Numbered from the stretch's first letter, positions 1 to 7,085 are shown. The stretch is DNA of 9,369 nt from JBCBJZ01 sp038522635 (GCA_038522635.1 JBCBJZ010000143.1:1-9369); one strand, 5' to 3'. The notes: a model not told the origin generated them from the letters alone. A program made the numbers and translations.

Positions 1-15
1 AAATCGCCCGATGAT

Positions 16-525
16 CTAGTTGGCGCGATGCAACCACGCGTTCAGCACCTCGATATGGCCTTGATGCGTGCCTTCCGGCAAAGCCTCCGCCGGCGCGCCG
101 CGCAAATCCAGCTGAGCCGACAGCGTCGCGTAGCCATCGCGATCGTAGACCTGCGCCATCTCAGCACGAGCAACCTGGTCGAGCGCGATCCCCTCAGCGC
201 GTTGTGCGAACGGGCCCTGCCGTAGCACCTCCACCACGTTCGCCCGGCGGTCGAGAGTGACGGCCACGGTCTCCCCAACCGTCAGCACCGAAAAGATGTA
301 GATCGCCACGCACACCAGAAAACTGCAGCCCAGCATCAACGTGATGAGAAACGTGGCGTGCTGCAGGATCGAGGGTTGCAGCAGCCCCAAGACGATCACC
401 GGGGCGGTGAGCCCAAACAGCACCGGCGAGGCGATCTGCAGGTTAAGCCGGCGCGAAAGGCCACTTGAAAACAGGGCCGCATTTTCAAGCCGCAACCGCC
501 TGTCGTCTTGCTCCACCCGGATCAT
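16..525 (-). CDS. Two-helix membrane protein of unknown function
   Basis: The protein has 169 residues and I do not recognise its family. Residues 1-30 are charged and probably cytoplasmic. Two hydrophobic stretches follow, at about 31-50 and 58-82, and fit a transmembrane hairpin. Residues 85-169 form a soluble tail that starts with alternating beta-like segments (VAVTLDRRANVVEV, then a G-P-F turn). This layout resembles small membrane proteins with a bacterial PH-like domain after a helical hairpin, but that is inference only. The ATG at 523-525 is preceded by AGGGGG (plus-strand 533-538) at 7 nt, which supports this start. It reads in the same direction as the SDR gene upstream but is 185 bp away, so it may be transcribed separately. 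Existence as a gene is fairly sure from length, codon pattern and ribosome binding site; function is unknown. Confidence 0.75.
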   Translation of the reverse strand: MIRVEQDDRRLRLENAALFSSGLSRRLNLQIASPVLFGLTAPVIVLGLLQPSILQHATFLITLMLGCSFLVCVAIYIFSVLTVGETVAVTLDRRANVVEVLRQGPFAQRAEGIALDQVARAEMAQVYDRDGYATLSAQLDLRGAPAEALPEGTHQGHIEVLNAWLHRAN

Positions 526-710
526 CGCGTCGCCCCCTAAACGCCAACCTACGACGCGGGAGTGTAACGCACGGGGTGCTACGATTTCCTTGAGCGGATG
601 CGCGAGGCGGGGAGCGCTTTCGGCAACAGCGTTAGCAATCTTTCAGTCGCTGTCCCACGGTCACCCGTGAGCCTTCGAGCATCCCACACGCGCGCAGCGC
701 CGCTCAGCGG
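526..710. other. Intergenic gap between the SDR gene and the membrane protein gene
   Basis: I see no gene or recognisable promoter in these 185 bp. Two tiny hairpins occur: GCCGC-TCA-GCGGC at 699-711, overlapping the SDR stop codon, and CACGG-TCAC-CCGTG at 656-669. Neither is followed by a T-run in the minus-strand direction, so neither can be called an intrinsic terminator. Confidence 0.5.
533..538 (-). promoter_or_regulatory. Shine-Dalgarno of the two-helix membrane protein
   Basis: AGGGGG on the minus strand ends 7 nt before the ATG at 525. It is purine-rich and well spaced, and it fixes the start of an otherwise unrecognised gene. Confidence 0.55.
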
Positions 711-1466
711 CTAAATCCCGCGACCGCCGGCCACATCCACGAAGGTGCCCGTACAGTAAGACGCCTGATCGGACGCGAGCCAGAGGATGGTTTCCGCCAC
801 CTCTTCCGCGGTGCCGCCGCGCTTGACCGGCACCTGGTCGGCCAACCGGTCGACCCGGTCCGGCACACCGCCTCGGGCGTGAATATCGGTATAGATGAGC
901 CCAGGCCGCACCGCGTTGACGCGAATGCCATCGCCGGCGACCTCTTTGGCAAGCCCGATCGTGAGGGTATCGATCGCACCCTTCGATAAGCCGTAATCGA
1001 CGTACTCACCGGCGCCGCCAAGCCGGGCCGCGATCGACGACAGGTTGACGATGGCACCACCGTCGCCACCGCGCGAACGCGCCATCCGCTTCACCGCTTC
1101 TTGCGCGCACTGGAACGCGCCGACCACATTGACCGCCAGCACGGTGCGCAACCGCTCGAGGGGGATGTCGACCGCCAACGACTTGGCTTCCAGAATGCCG
1201 GCGTTGTTGACCAGACAATCAAGTCGGCCGAACGTCTCATCGACCGTCGCGTAGAGCTTGGCGACCGCCGCCTCGTCCGCCACGTTAGCCTGGATGGCGA
1301 CCGCGCGCTGCCCGAGCGCTTCAACGGCGGCGACCACGTCATCGGCTGCATCCTTGCGCCCGGCATAGTTGACGGCAACATCGTAGCCCCGTGCCGCTGC
1401 GAGCTTCGCCGTCGCCGCGCCGATGCCACGGCTGCCCCCCGTGACCAGCATCACTCTTGTCGTCAT
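711..1466 (-). CDS. YgfF-like short-chain dehydrogenase/reductase (SDR)
   Basis: A 251-residue classical SDR, the normal length for the family. It is probably a soluble NAD(P)H-dependent oxidoreductase acting on a carbonyl or alcohol; the substrate is unknown. Visible motifs are the Rossmann dinucleotide loop TGGSRGIG at 9-16, NNAG at 87-90, the catalytic Ser144 in NLSS, and Tyr158 and Lys162 in YGLSK. RPG at 187-189 follows the usual beta-6 strand. Arg37 after beta-2 hints at NADP(H) preference (inference). From memory, the C-terminal half (GEYVDY, SKGAIDTLT, RVDR, QRGG-like and ASY-TG segments) looks close to E. coli YgfF, more than to FabG. The start is supported by GGAGG (plus-strand 1474-1478), 7 nt upstream. 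The ATG overlaps the stop of the DUF4166 gene (ATGA), which suggests translational coupling. It is the last gene of the hydrolase-DUF4166-SDR operon. Confidence 0.9.
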   Translation of the reverse strand: MTTRVMLVTGGSRGIGAATAKLAAARGYDVAVNYAGRKDAADDVVAAVEALGQRAVAIQANVADEAAVAKLYATVDETFGRLDCLVNNAGILEAKSLAVDIPLERLRTVLAVNVVGAFQCAQEAVKRMARSRGGDGGAIVNLSSIAARLGGAGEYVDYGLSKGAIDTLTIGLAKEVAGDGIRVNAVRPGLIYTDIHARGGVPDRVDRLADQVPVKRGGTAEEVAETILWLASDQASYCTGTFVDVAGGRGI

Positions 1467-2029
1467 GTCTCATCCTCCATCGCGCGCGAGGCCCGTAGCC
1501 ATCCCCTGTAGTGCACGAGAAGCGCGCCGCCGGGCAAGTTCGCACGCACATCGAAGCGGTAGCGGGCGCCGTCCTCGCGCGCCTCCTCATGCTCCGCCGT
1601 GGCGATCGTCAGCCACAGCCAGCGCGGGAGGGGCACGCCGAATGTGCGTTGGCCGATCACCTTGAGGCGTAGCCGGCCCTCTTCCACGTAGGCGCGCATA
1701 CGCAAATCGGTGGTCCCGACCCGCTCGACGATGGCGTCGCCGTCAACGCGCTGGAAGGAGCGGAACACTTTGGCACCGATCACCCGTTCCCAGCGCTCCC
1801 AGCGACCCTCACGGCGGAACCTCACCGTGATCGCCTGGCCACCGCCTTCAGGCGGTAAACCCGCAACGGCACAACCGAGTTTCGCAAGCCAGGAGCGACC
1901 GCGCTCCACATCGACCTCGCCCTCCCACACCGTGAGAGCGGGACCGACCCGGTGTACCGCCTGGACCATCGGTGATAGCGCGTCGAACGTCGATGCACCG
2001 AGCGCCGTGCGGTAGATCGGTTCCAACAT
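1463..2029 (-). CDS. Stand-alone DUF4166 domain protein
   Basis: A 188-residue protein that matches my memory of the DUF4166 pattern. Features are an acidic or hydrophobic N terminus leading to LSPMVQAVHR, a basic beta-rich middle with W-x2-W-x-R around 77-82, FRSF near 89-92, ERVGTTDLR at 102-110, LP-x-WLW near 134-139, FDV at 159-161, and LVHYRGWL at 171-178. No signal peptide or membrane segment is seen, so it is probably cytoplasmic. DUF4166 has no established function; I recall it next to or fused with saccharopine-dehydrogenase-like oxidoreductases. Here it sits between a hydrolase and an SDR, which fits a role with a small-molecule or lipid-like ligand (inference). The start is set by GAGG (plus-strand 2037-2040), 7 nt upstream and overlapping the hydrolase stop. 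Another ATG at 2033 is out of frame. Confidence 0.8.
   Translation of the reverse strand: MLEPIYRTALGASTFDALSPMVQAVHRVGPALTVWEGEVDVERGRSWLAKLGCAVAGLPPEGGGQAITVRFRREGRWERWERVIGAKVFRSFQRVDGDAIVERVGTTDLRMRAYVEEGRLRLKVIGQRTFGVPLPRWLWLTIATAEHEEAREDGARYRFDVRANLPGGALLVHYRGWLRASRAMEDET
1474..1478 (-). promoter_or_regulatory. Strong Shine-Dalgarno inside the DUF4166 gene, for the SDR gene
   Basis: A perfect GGAGG lies within the last codons of the DUF4166 gene, 7 nt before the SDR ATG at 1466. With the ATGA stop/start overlap at 1463-1466, it shows that the two genes are translated from one mRNA. Confidence 0.7.
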
Positions 2030-2036
2030 TCATCCG

Positions 2037-2040
2037 CCTC
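2037..2040 (-). promoter_or_regulatory. Shine-Dalgarno of the DUF4166 gene, overlapping the hydrolase stop
   Basis: GAGG (in GAGGCGG) lies 7 nt before the ATG at 2029 and overlaps the TGA of the upstream hydrolase gene at 2039-2041. It chooses the 2029 start over the closer out-of-frame ATG at 2033. Confidence 0.55.
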
Positions 2041-2836
2041 AAGACTGCGGATCGAGCGAGGCGAAAAACGCAAGCACGTGACCGTGGAAGGCCTCAGGCT
2101 CCTCCGCGCACAACATGTGTGAGACGCCGGGCATCACGATCAACTGCGAGCCGGCGATCTGCGCGTGGATGACTTCAGCGGCAGCGGGTGGCGTCGCGGG
2201 GTCTTCCGCACCCACGATCACGCAGGTCGGCAGCGTGATCTGCGCCAGCTTGCCCGTCACGTTGAGCTCCGCGATCGATTGACACCAGCCCGCGTAACCC
2301 TCAGGCGGCGTCGTCTCGATCATCGCCTTGAGCCGCGTCAACAAAGCTTCATCCCCCTGCTTGGCCGGCGCCACCCATCGCGCCAGGCTCGTCTCCACGA
2401 GCGGCGCCATACCCACCTTGCGCGCGGTCGCGATGCGATCGTCCCATAGCGCGCGTGCATCGGCCGGCACCGCGCTCGCCGTCGACACAAGGGCAAGGCC
2501 GTGAAAGCGCTCCGGCGCCATGAAGCCGAGGTACTGGCCCACCATACCGCCCATGGAAAGCCCCAGATAGCGTGCCTTTGTGATCCCCAATTGATCCATC
2601 AGCGCGAGCACATCGCCCGCCAGCGTTTCAAAAGGGTAACGGCCTTGCGGCGCCTCACTTCGCCCATGCCCGCGTGCATCGAACCTCACCACCCGATAGG
2701 TCGGCGCAAGAGCGGCCGTCAGCTCGTCCCACAAGCTCAAATTCGTCGCGAGCGGATGATGCAACAGCACCGCAGGCGCGTCGTCCGCCCCCGAGACTTC
2801 AACGTTCATCGTTATGCCGTTCACCGCAACATCCAT
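2039..2836 (-). CDS. Alpha/beta hydrolase, 3-oxoadipate enol-lactonase (PcaD)-like
   Basis: A 265-residue single-domain alpha/beta hydrolase, the usual length for enol-lactonases. The catalytic triad can be read directly: nucleophile Ser94 in GLSMGG (92-97), Asp212 in GAEDPATPP and His240 in GVSHMLCAEEPEAF. FDARGHGRS at 52-60 is the typical strand-loop before the lid. The oxyanion region is HHPLA (26-30), as in lactonase-type members, rather than HGxG. No signal peptide is seen, so it is probably cytoplasmic. The closest family I recognise is PcaD/CatD, which hydrolyses 3-oxoadipate enol-lactone. No other protocatechuate or catechol gene lies in the window, so the true substrate may be another ester or lactone. 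The start is supported by GAGGGA (plus-strand 2843-2848), 6 nt upstream. It is the first gene of the minus-strand operon and is divergent from the permease gene. Confidence 0.85.
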   Translation of the reverse strand: MDVAVNGITMNVEVSGADDAPAVLLHHPLATNLSLWDELTAALAPTYRVVRFDARGHGRSEAPQGRYPFETLAGDVLALMDQLGITKARYLGLSMGGMVGQYLGFMAPERFHGLALVSTASAVPADARALWDDRIATARKVGMAPLVETSLARWVAPAKQGDEALLTRLKAMIETTPPEGYAGWCQSIAELNVTGKLAQITLPTCVIVGAEDPATPPAAAEVIHAQIAGSQLIVMPGVSHMLCAEEPEAFHGHVLAFFASLDPQS

Positions 2837-2842
2837 TGCCCA

Positions 2843-2848
2843 TCCCTC
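2843..2848 (-). promoter_or_regulatory. Shine-Dalgarno of the hydrolase gene
   Basis: GAGGGA on the minus strand ends 6 nt before the ATG at 2836, which decides that start. Confidence 0.5.
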
Positions 2849-2890
2849 ATCTTTCGCGCCATAACCGCGGCCATCCGGCTGCGTACGGCC

Positions 2891-2915
2891 GGCGCATTCC
2901 TTGCGCCTTGGCGCC
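2891..2915. promoter_or_regulatory. GC dyad in the divergent promoter region, candidate operator
   Basis: GGCGCA (2891-2896) and TGCGCC (2902-2907) form a perfect inverted repeat with a 5-bp spacer, followed by a self-complementary GGCGCC at 2910-2915. It lies mid-way between the divergent hydrolase and permease starts (2836 and 3011), where an operator would be expected. In GC-rich DNA such short dyads also arise by chance, and no clear -35/-10 pair was found beside it. Confidence 0.25.
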
Positions 2916-2994
2916 CGCTGAAACCCGGTCGCCCAACTTTAAGGCCCAACACGCGCGCCCAACAACCGATCCATCACGTTCCACGTTGATCTTC

Positions 2995-3002
2995 GGGAGA
3001 GA
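2995..3002 (+). promoter_or_regulatory. Shine-Dalgarno of the permease gene
   Basis: GGGAGAGA ends 8 nt before the ATG at 3011. It is purine-rich and well placed, which confirms the start. Confidence 0.6.
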
Positions 3003-3010
3003 CCCACCGC

Positions 3011-4804
3011 ATGCCCACTGATCAGCTCATTTTGTTCGGCCTGCTGTTTGCGGTCTTCGCGCTGCTGATCTGGGGGCGTATTCGCTACGACCTGGTGGCG
3101 TTCGGCGCGCTCACCGTCGCGCTCATCACCGGCGTGGTGCCCACCGACAAGGCGTTCGACGGCTTCGGCCATCCCGCAACCGTCATCGTCGCGCTGGTGC
3201 TCGTGGTCAGCCAGGGGCTTTCGAACTCGGGCGCCATCGATCTGATCGCGCGCTACGTGGTCGATACCGGCCGGTCGCTCGCCGCGCACATTTCGATCAT
3301 GGCCGGTGTCGGGGCTGCCCTTTCCGCCGTCATCAACAACGTCGCAGCGCTCGTCCTGCTGATGCCCGTCGACATGCAGGCTGCCGAGAAAGCCAAGCGC
3401 TCACCTGCCGTAACGCTTATGCCGCTCTCGTTTGCCACCATCCTTGGCGGCATGGTCACGCTGATCGGGACGCCACCCAACATCGTGGTCTCCGGCTACC
3501 GCGAGCAGACCTTGGGCGAGCCCTTCCGCATGTTTGACTACGCGCCGGTTGGTCTCGTTTGCGCGGTTGCGGGCGTCGCCTTTGTGGCGTTGATCGGGTG
3601 GCGGTTGATCCCGGCGGCGCGGCGCGAGGTCAACACGGGCGAAGAGCTTTTCGATCTGGGCGCTTACATCTCGGAATTGAAGGTCAACGAGGAAAGCCCC
3701 GTCATCGGCAAACTGGTGGCCGAACTCGATGAAGCGAGCGACAACAACGACGTCACCATCCTCGGCGTGCTGAGCCACGGCAGCCACCGTCTGCGTTGGC
3801 ATCGCATGCACGAACTTGCCGCCAACGACGTGATCATCGTCGAGGGCGATGCGAAGGCGATCGGCAAATTTGCCAACGACCTGAAGATCAGCCACGCGGT
3901 GCTCGAAGAGGACAAAGATGCGGAGGTCCCTGAAAGCCTGACCAAGGGTGATCAGGCGATGATCGAGGTGGTCGTGCGACCGGGCGCGGCCATCGAGGGC
4001 CATACGGCGCGGCGCCTGGGCCTCTCCAGTCTTTACAACATCAAACTCCTGGGTGTGTCGCGACGCGGGCAGCGCGTGCATGAGCGCTTACGCCAGATGC
4101 GCCTTGAAGCGGGTGACATTCTGCTGCTGCTTGGGCCGCGCGCGCGGCTGATGACGATGAGCGAGCGCCTTGGTCTGCTGCCGCTCGCCGACCGTGGGCT
4201 CAAAGAGGTCAGCCAGGGCAAAGCGCTGCTCGCGATCGGCATGTTTGCGGCGGCGATCGCGCTGGCGAGCTTCGGCGTGCTCTATCTGGCGGTGGCCCTC
4301 GCGGCCGTCGCGGTTCTGTTCGTGCTGCTCAACATCGTGCCCGTCAACGAGGTCTACGACAGCATCGAGTGGCCGGTGATCGTGTTGCTCGGCAGTATGA
4401 TTCCCATCGGTACCGCGCTTGAAGCGTCGGGCGGGACCAGCCTGATCGCCAATGCACTCGTCAACCTCTCGCTCGGCGCGCCGACATGGGTCGTCCTGAT
4501 GATCTTGATGATCGTGACGATGTTTCTGTCCGACGTGCTCAACAACACCGCCACCGCCGTCATCGCCGCACCGATTGCGGTGGACGTGGCGCGGGTGCTT
4601 GAGGTCAAACCCGACGCATTTTTGATGGCCGTTGCGATTGCAGCGTCGTGCGCGTTTCTGACGCCGATCGGGCACAAGAACAACACGCTCATCCTGGGCC
4701 CGGGCGGCTACCAATTCGGTGACTATTGGCGCATGGGCCTGCCGCTCGAAATCCTGATCGTCGCGATTTCGATCCCGATGATCTTGCTCGTCTGGCCGCT
4801 CTGA
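3011..4804 (+). CDS. SLC13/DASS-type anion permease with two RCK_C (TrkA-C) domains
   Basis: A 597-residue inner-membrane transporter. The first membrane half (about 4-200) carries SAVINNVA (105-112) and the signature IGTPPNIVV (152-160). The second half (about 403-597) repeats this with SDVLNNTATA (507-516) and TPIGHKNNTLILGPGGY (551-567). These twin N-N-T/P-type motifs are the substrate and sodium sites of the SLC13 fold. Between the halves lie two soluble RCK_C/TrkA-C domains, about 213-298 and 312-390; each ends in a D-I/V-hydrophobic strand followed by a glycine turn (NDVIIVEGD, GDILLLLGP). Members with this layout are usually annotated as sodium-coupled sulfate or dicarboxylate permeases, with the RCK_C pair thought to bind a regulatory ligand. 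The substrate here cannot be assigned, and no sulfate-assimilation gene is nearby. It is the only plus-strand gene, divergent from the hydrolase operon and convergent with the YkuD cluster. Confidence 0.88.
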   Translation: MPTDQLILFGLLFAVFALLIWGRIRYDLVAFGALTVALITGVVPTDKAFDGFGHPATVIVALVLVVSQGLSNSGAIDLIARYVVDTGRSLAAHISIMAGVGAALSAVINNVAALVLLMPVDMQAAEKAKRSPAVTLMPLSFATILGGMVTLIGTPPNIVVSGYREQTLGEPFRMFDYAPVGLVCAVAGVAFVALIGWRLIPAARREVNTGEELFDLGAYISELKVNEESPVIGKLVAELDEASDNNDVTILGVLSHGSHRLRWHRMHELAANDVIIVEGDAKAIGKFANDLKISHAVLEEDKDAEVPESLTKGDQAMIEVVVRPGAAIEGHTARRLGLSSLYNIKLLGVSRRGQRVHERLRQMRLEAGDILLLLGPRARLMTMSERLGLLPLADRGLKEVSQGKALLAIGMFAAAIALASFGVLYLAVALAAVAVLFVLLNIVPVNEVYDSIEWPVIVLLGSMIPIGTALEASGGTSLIANALVNLSLGAPTWVVLMILMIVTMFLSDVLNNTATAVIAAPIAVDVARVLEVKPDAFLMAVAIAASCAFLTPIGHKNNTLILGPGGYQFGDYWRMGLPLEILIVAISIPMILLVWPL

Positions 4805-4870
4805 AGTCGGCTCATTTCCCAGGAAACGTGGCGATCAGTCGAGCTTACCATCGCTAGTACGCGCCTGCCG
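4805..4870. other. Short convergent gap between the permease and YkuD protein 1
   Basis: Two genes converge across 66 bp. Only a loose GCGAT...ATCGC inverted repeat with a 14-nt loop is visible, with no T-run on either strand. I cannot name an intrinsic terminator for either gene here. Confidence 0.4.
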
Positions 4871-5878
4871 TCACTCGTCGATCGAACGATCCGAAGCCTG
4901 CAGGTTGCGCCGCAGCGTGCGCCGTGCCTTGCGCGTGACAACTGCAGCGCTCACCCGCGCAACCGCCCGATAATCAGGGCGTTGCGTGATCGCGGCGCTG
5001 GCGAGCACCGTCTTCTCGACATCCTCGGGCCGACACGCGAGGATCGGTCCCTGATCACGCACGCTCCATGCGCGATCCACCACATAGCGCCCCGCACAAA
5101 CGCTAACGCGCGGCGGCACCTTCGTGCGCTCAAAGTGATCGTAAGCCTGGCGCAGGTTCGACCAGAAATCGTGCCAACGGTGGTCCTTGTAGCGCGCCAT
5201 GTTCTTGTCGGTCATGCGAAACGGGAACACTTGCACCTGGAAACGCCGCTGTTCAGTGCGCAGCGCCGCGCGGCCCAACCGATGCAGTTCAGCCGCCGCA
5301 TCGTCTGTCATCGCAAAACAGCCAACCGACGAGCACCCGCCATGCACCAAAATATAAGAGCCCGTCCGCTGCATATCCCGGTCAAAGCGGTTGGGGTAAC
5401 CGATGTTGAACATCTTCGGCCATTTGCCGACCCGCCGGGTTTGCCGCCATTTGACGGTGTAAATGCCTTCGGGGCTTTGCCGATCGCCCTCCACGATCTT
5501 GGGGCCGATCGTGCCTGACCACTGACAGATCGGGTAGACGTCGAGCAGGGTGTAGCGCTTGCCTTTGCGCATCCAGATCTCAAGCTCGGATTCTGCCTTG
5601 AAAACGCGCACAAAAATGGCGCGGCCAAGCTTCAACTTCTTGGCCTTAAGCCGCTTCCAAAGGGCTTTGGTATCGGGCTTGCGCTTGAAGACCTGTTCGC
5701 CGCGCACGAAACGCCGCTGGCGCTCAATGCGATCGGGGGCGACATCGACCAACTCGATCGACAACGCGTGAGCTTTGGGCGCGGCACCGCCAGCAAACGC
5801 TAACGAAAGTGCGGCGAGAACCCAAACGAGCCCGCCCCCCGACGGTCTGCGTGCGCACAGTGACCCCAATGCGATCAT
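4871..5878 (-). CDS. YafK-type YkuD protein 1, secreted (L,D-transpeptidase/DpaA-like)
   Basis: A periplasmic YkuD-domain protein of 335 residues from the ATG at 5878. A TTG three codons upstream (5887) is an alternative start; neither has a good Shine-Dalgarno. Residues 16-33 are a hydrophobic signal core followed by AHA (36-38), a good signal-peptidase I site. The core runs from FVRVFKAESELEIW (89-102) through SPEGIYTV and NIGYPNRFD to HGGCSSVGCFAMTD, giving His179 and catalytic Cys187. Family knowledge: YkuD enzymes make or cut bonds at meso-DAP in peptidoglycan, and E. coli YafK (DpaA) releases Braun lipoprotein from it. The C-terminal module has PFRMT, HRWHDFW, then VC-x2-RY and another Cys (261 and 282), and ends in a basic tail of about 50 residues absent from paralog 2. 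It is the last of three tandem paralogs. Whether it ligates or hydrolyses is open. Confidence 0.87.
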   Translation of the reverse strand: MIALGSLCARRPSGGGLVWVLAALSLAFAGGAAPKAHALSIELVDVAPDRIERQRRFVRGEQVFKRKPDTKALWKRLKAKKLKLGRAIFVRVFKAESELEIWMRKGKRYTLLDVYPICQWSGTIGPKIVEGDRQSPEGIYTVKWRQTRRVGKWPKMFNIGYPNRFDRDMQRTGSYILVHGGCSSVGCFAMTDDAAAELHRLGRAALRTEQRRFQVQVFPFRMTDKNMARYKDHRWHDFWSNLRQAYDHFERTKVPPRVSVCAGRYVVDRAWSVRDQGPILACRPEDVEKTVLASAAITQRPDYRAVARVSAAVVTRKARRTLRRNLQASDRSIDE

Positions 5879-6143
5879 GCCACTCAACTCTACTCAATAA
5901 CTTTGCGGCGACCCTGACCACAGCTTGGCGCCATTGCCACCCGACTACACCTGTCCAAAGCCCCAAAACCTTAGACGGCACAGATCACGCCAGTATTGCC
6001 GCCCTAGGTCGAGATTGCGTTGAAAATAGGCTGCACGGATGGCAAAACCGGCCGCATAGTTAATAAAGACCGAATGTCGACGTGGTCTTTAAACATGCCG
6101 GGCGGGTCAGTTTCAACCACACCCAACCGCACAAAGGCCTGCG
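5879..6143. other. 265-bp gap upstream of YkuD gene 1
   Basis: Apart from the stem-loop at 6064-6091 I see no gene and no convincing -35/-10 pair. The length, compared with 92 bp between YkuD genes 3 and 2, suggests that gene 1 has its own promoter here. No TTAA-N7-TTAA site occurs in this gap. Confidence 0.4.
6064..6091 (-). terminator. 8-bp stem-loop between YkuD genes 2 and 1, possible terminator
   Basis: TAAAGACC (6064-6071) and GGTCTTTA (6084-6091) form a perfect 8-bp inverted repeat with a 12-nt loop that holds the palindrome GTCGAC (6076-6081). On the minus strand it lies about 53 bp after the stop of YkuD gene 2, and the 3' arm is followed by TTAACTAT, a weak T-rich stretch. It could end the gene 2 transcript or attenuate readthrough into gene 1. 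The stem is not very GC-rich and the T-tract is imperfect, so an operator or mRNA-stability hairpin is also possible. Confidence 0.4.
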
Positions 6144-7079
6144 TCAGTCAACCAGAGTGCGCGTCAACAACGCCTCACGTCGCGTTGGCGAACAGCGCGC
6201 CACGATCGCGTGATCGGCCGTCAAACGCGGGCCCGTGTCGGCGCTAAGCTGATAGCGACGCCGGCAGACCTGCACGCGCGGTGGCCGCCGGGTGCGTTCA
6301 AACAGGTCCGACCCGCGTTTGAGGTCACGCCAAAAGGGGCTCCAGCGATGCCCCCCACGCAACCGCAGCGCGCGCGCGCTCATGCGGAACGGGTAGGCAT
6401 GGACGTGAAAGCGCCGCTGGCCGTTTTTCAGTGCCGCTGTGATCAGCGCCCAAATCTCCGTGATCACCGGGTCGGTCATCGCGTAACAGCCGATCGAGCC
6501 GCAACCGCCGTGCACCATCAGGAACGAGCCCGTGCGCCCGTGGCGGCGGTCGTGGAGGTTCGGAAAGCCCAGGTTGAACGAGCGATGCCAACGGCTGTTC
6601 GGGTTCAATTGCCGCGCTGACACTGTATAGAAGCCTTCCGGCGCCTGGCGGTCGCCTTCCTTTAGTTTTGGCCCCAGCCGACCGGACCATCCGCAAATCG
6701 GATAGGTCGCAAACCGCACGAACGATGGGCCCTTGCGCATCCAGAGTTCAAGTTCGAAATTACGCTTGAAGATCCGCAAAAAAACCGCGTCGCCGCGTTT
6801 AAGGCCGCGATCCCTGAGCCGCTGGTCGAGCGCATTGAGGTCGGGTGTGCCGCGTAGCGTGCGGCCGGCGCGGGCGGCGGCCAACCGCGTGTAGCGCTCA
6901 TAGGCGATGACCAAACGGTCTGCCTGATCGATGAACGATGTGCCGGTCCACGCCAGGACGGCCATGGCGCCACCGATCAGCAGGCACACCGCCGTGGCCA
7001 GCGCCACAAGTGACCGGCGGTAGCGCCCGCGCTTTTCGCTCGGTTTTGCTTCGCGAGCCTCATCTGCAGGCGCCATCAC
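6144..7079 (-). CDS. YafK-type YkuD protein 2, signal-anchored
   Basis: A 311-residue YkuD protein. The start is GTG at 7079, immediately followed in frame by ATG at 7076; AAAGG (plus-strand 7086-7090) lies 6 nt from GTG and 9 nt from ATG, so both remain possible. The N terminus has about 23 charged residues with a KRGRYRR basic patch, then a single hydrophobic segment (about 24-44) without a clear lipobox or strong cleavage site. This fits an inner-membrane anchor with the enzyme in the periplasm, though cleavage after AMA cannot be excluded. The catalytic core contains LRIFKRNFELELW (101-113), YPICGW, APEGFYTV, NLGFPN and HGGCGSIGCYAMTD, giving His190 and catalytic Cys198. The C-terminal module has PFRMS, HRWSPFW, Cys272 in VC-x2-RY-like context, and Cys296; it stops soon after and lacks the long tails of its neighbours. 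Confidence 0.87.
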   Translation of the reverse strand: MMAPADEAREAKPSEKRGRYRRSLVALATAVCLLIGGAMAVLAWTGTSFIDQADRLVIAYERYTRLAAARAGRTLRGTPDLNALDQRLRDRGLKRGDAVFLRIFKRNFELELWMRKGPSFVRFATYPICGWSGRLGPKLKEGDRQAPEGFYTVSARQLNPNSRWHRSFNLGFPNLHDRRHGRTGSFLMVHGGCGSIGCYAMTDPVITEIWALITAALKNGQRRFHVHAYPFRMSARALRLRGGHRWSPFWRDLKRGSDLFERTRRPPRVQVCRRRYQLSADTGPRLTADHAIVARCSPTRREALLTRTLVD

Positions 7080-7085
7080 CGTGAG

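Noticed and set aside
656..711. Two small hairpins downstream of the SDR gene, considered as terminators
   Set aside because: Each has a 5-bp stem and no following T-run, so intrinsic termination is not supported.
3401..4714. Long minus-strand open frames (226 and 208 codons) opposite the permease gene
   Set aside because: They are antisense shadows in GC-rich DNA: the products are full of His, Arg, Asp and Gln without domain pattern, and the plus-strand gene has clear SLC13 and RCK_C motifs.
4982..5518. Plus-strand open frame of 178 codons opposite YkuD gene 1
   Set aside because: It mirrors the conserved catalytic region of a real gene, and its composition is that of an antisense shadow.
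6060..6092. Pair of TTAA elements near the stem-loop, considered as a second CtrA box
   Set aside because: The spacing is 25 bp, not 7, so it does not match the CtrA consensus.
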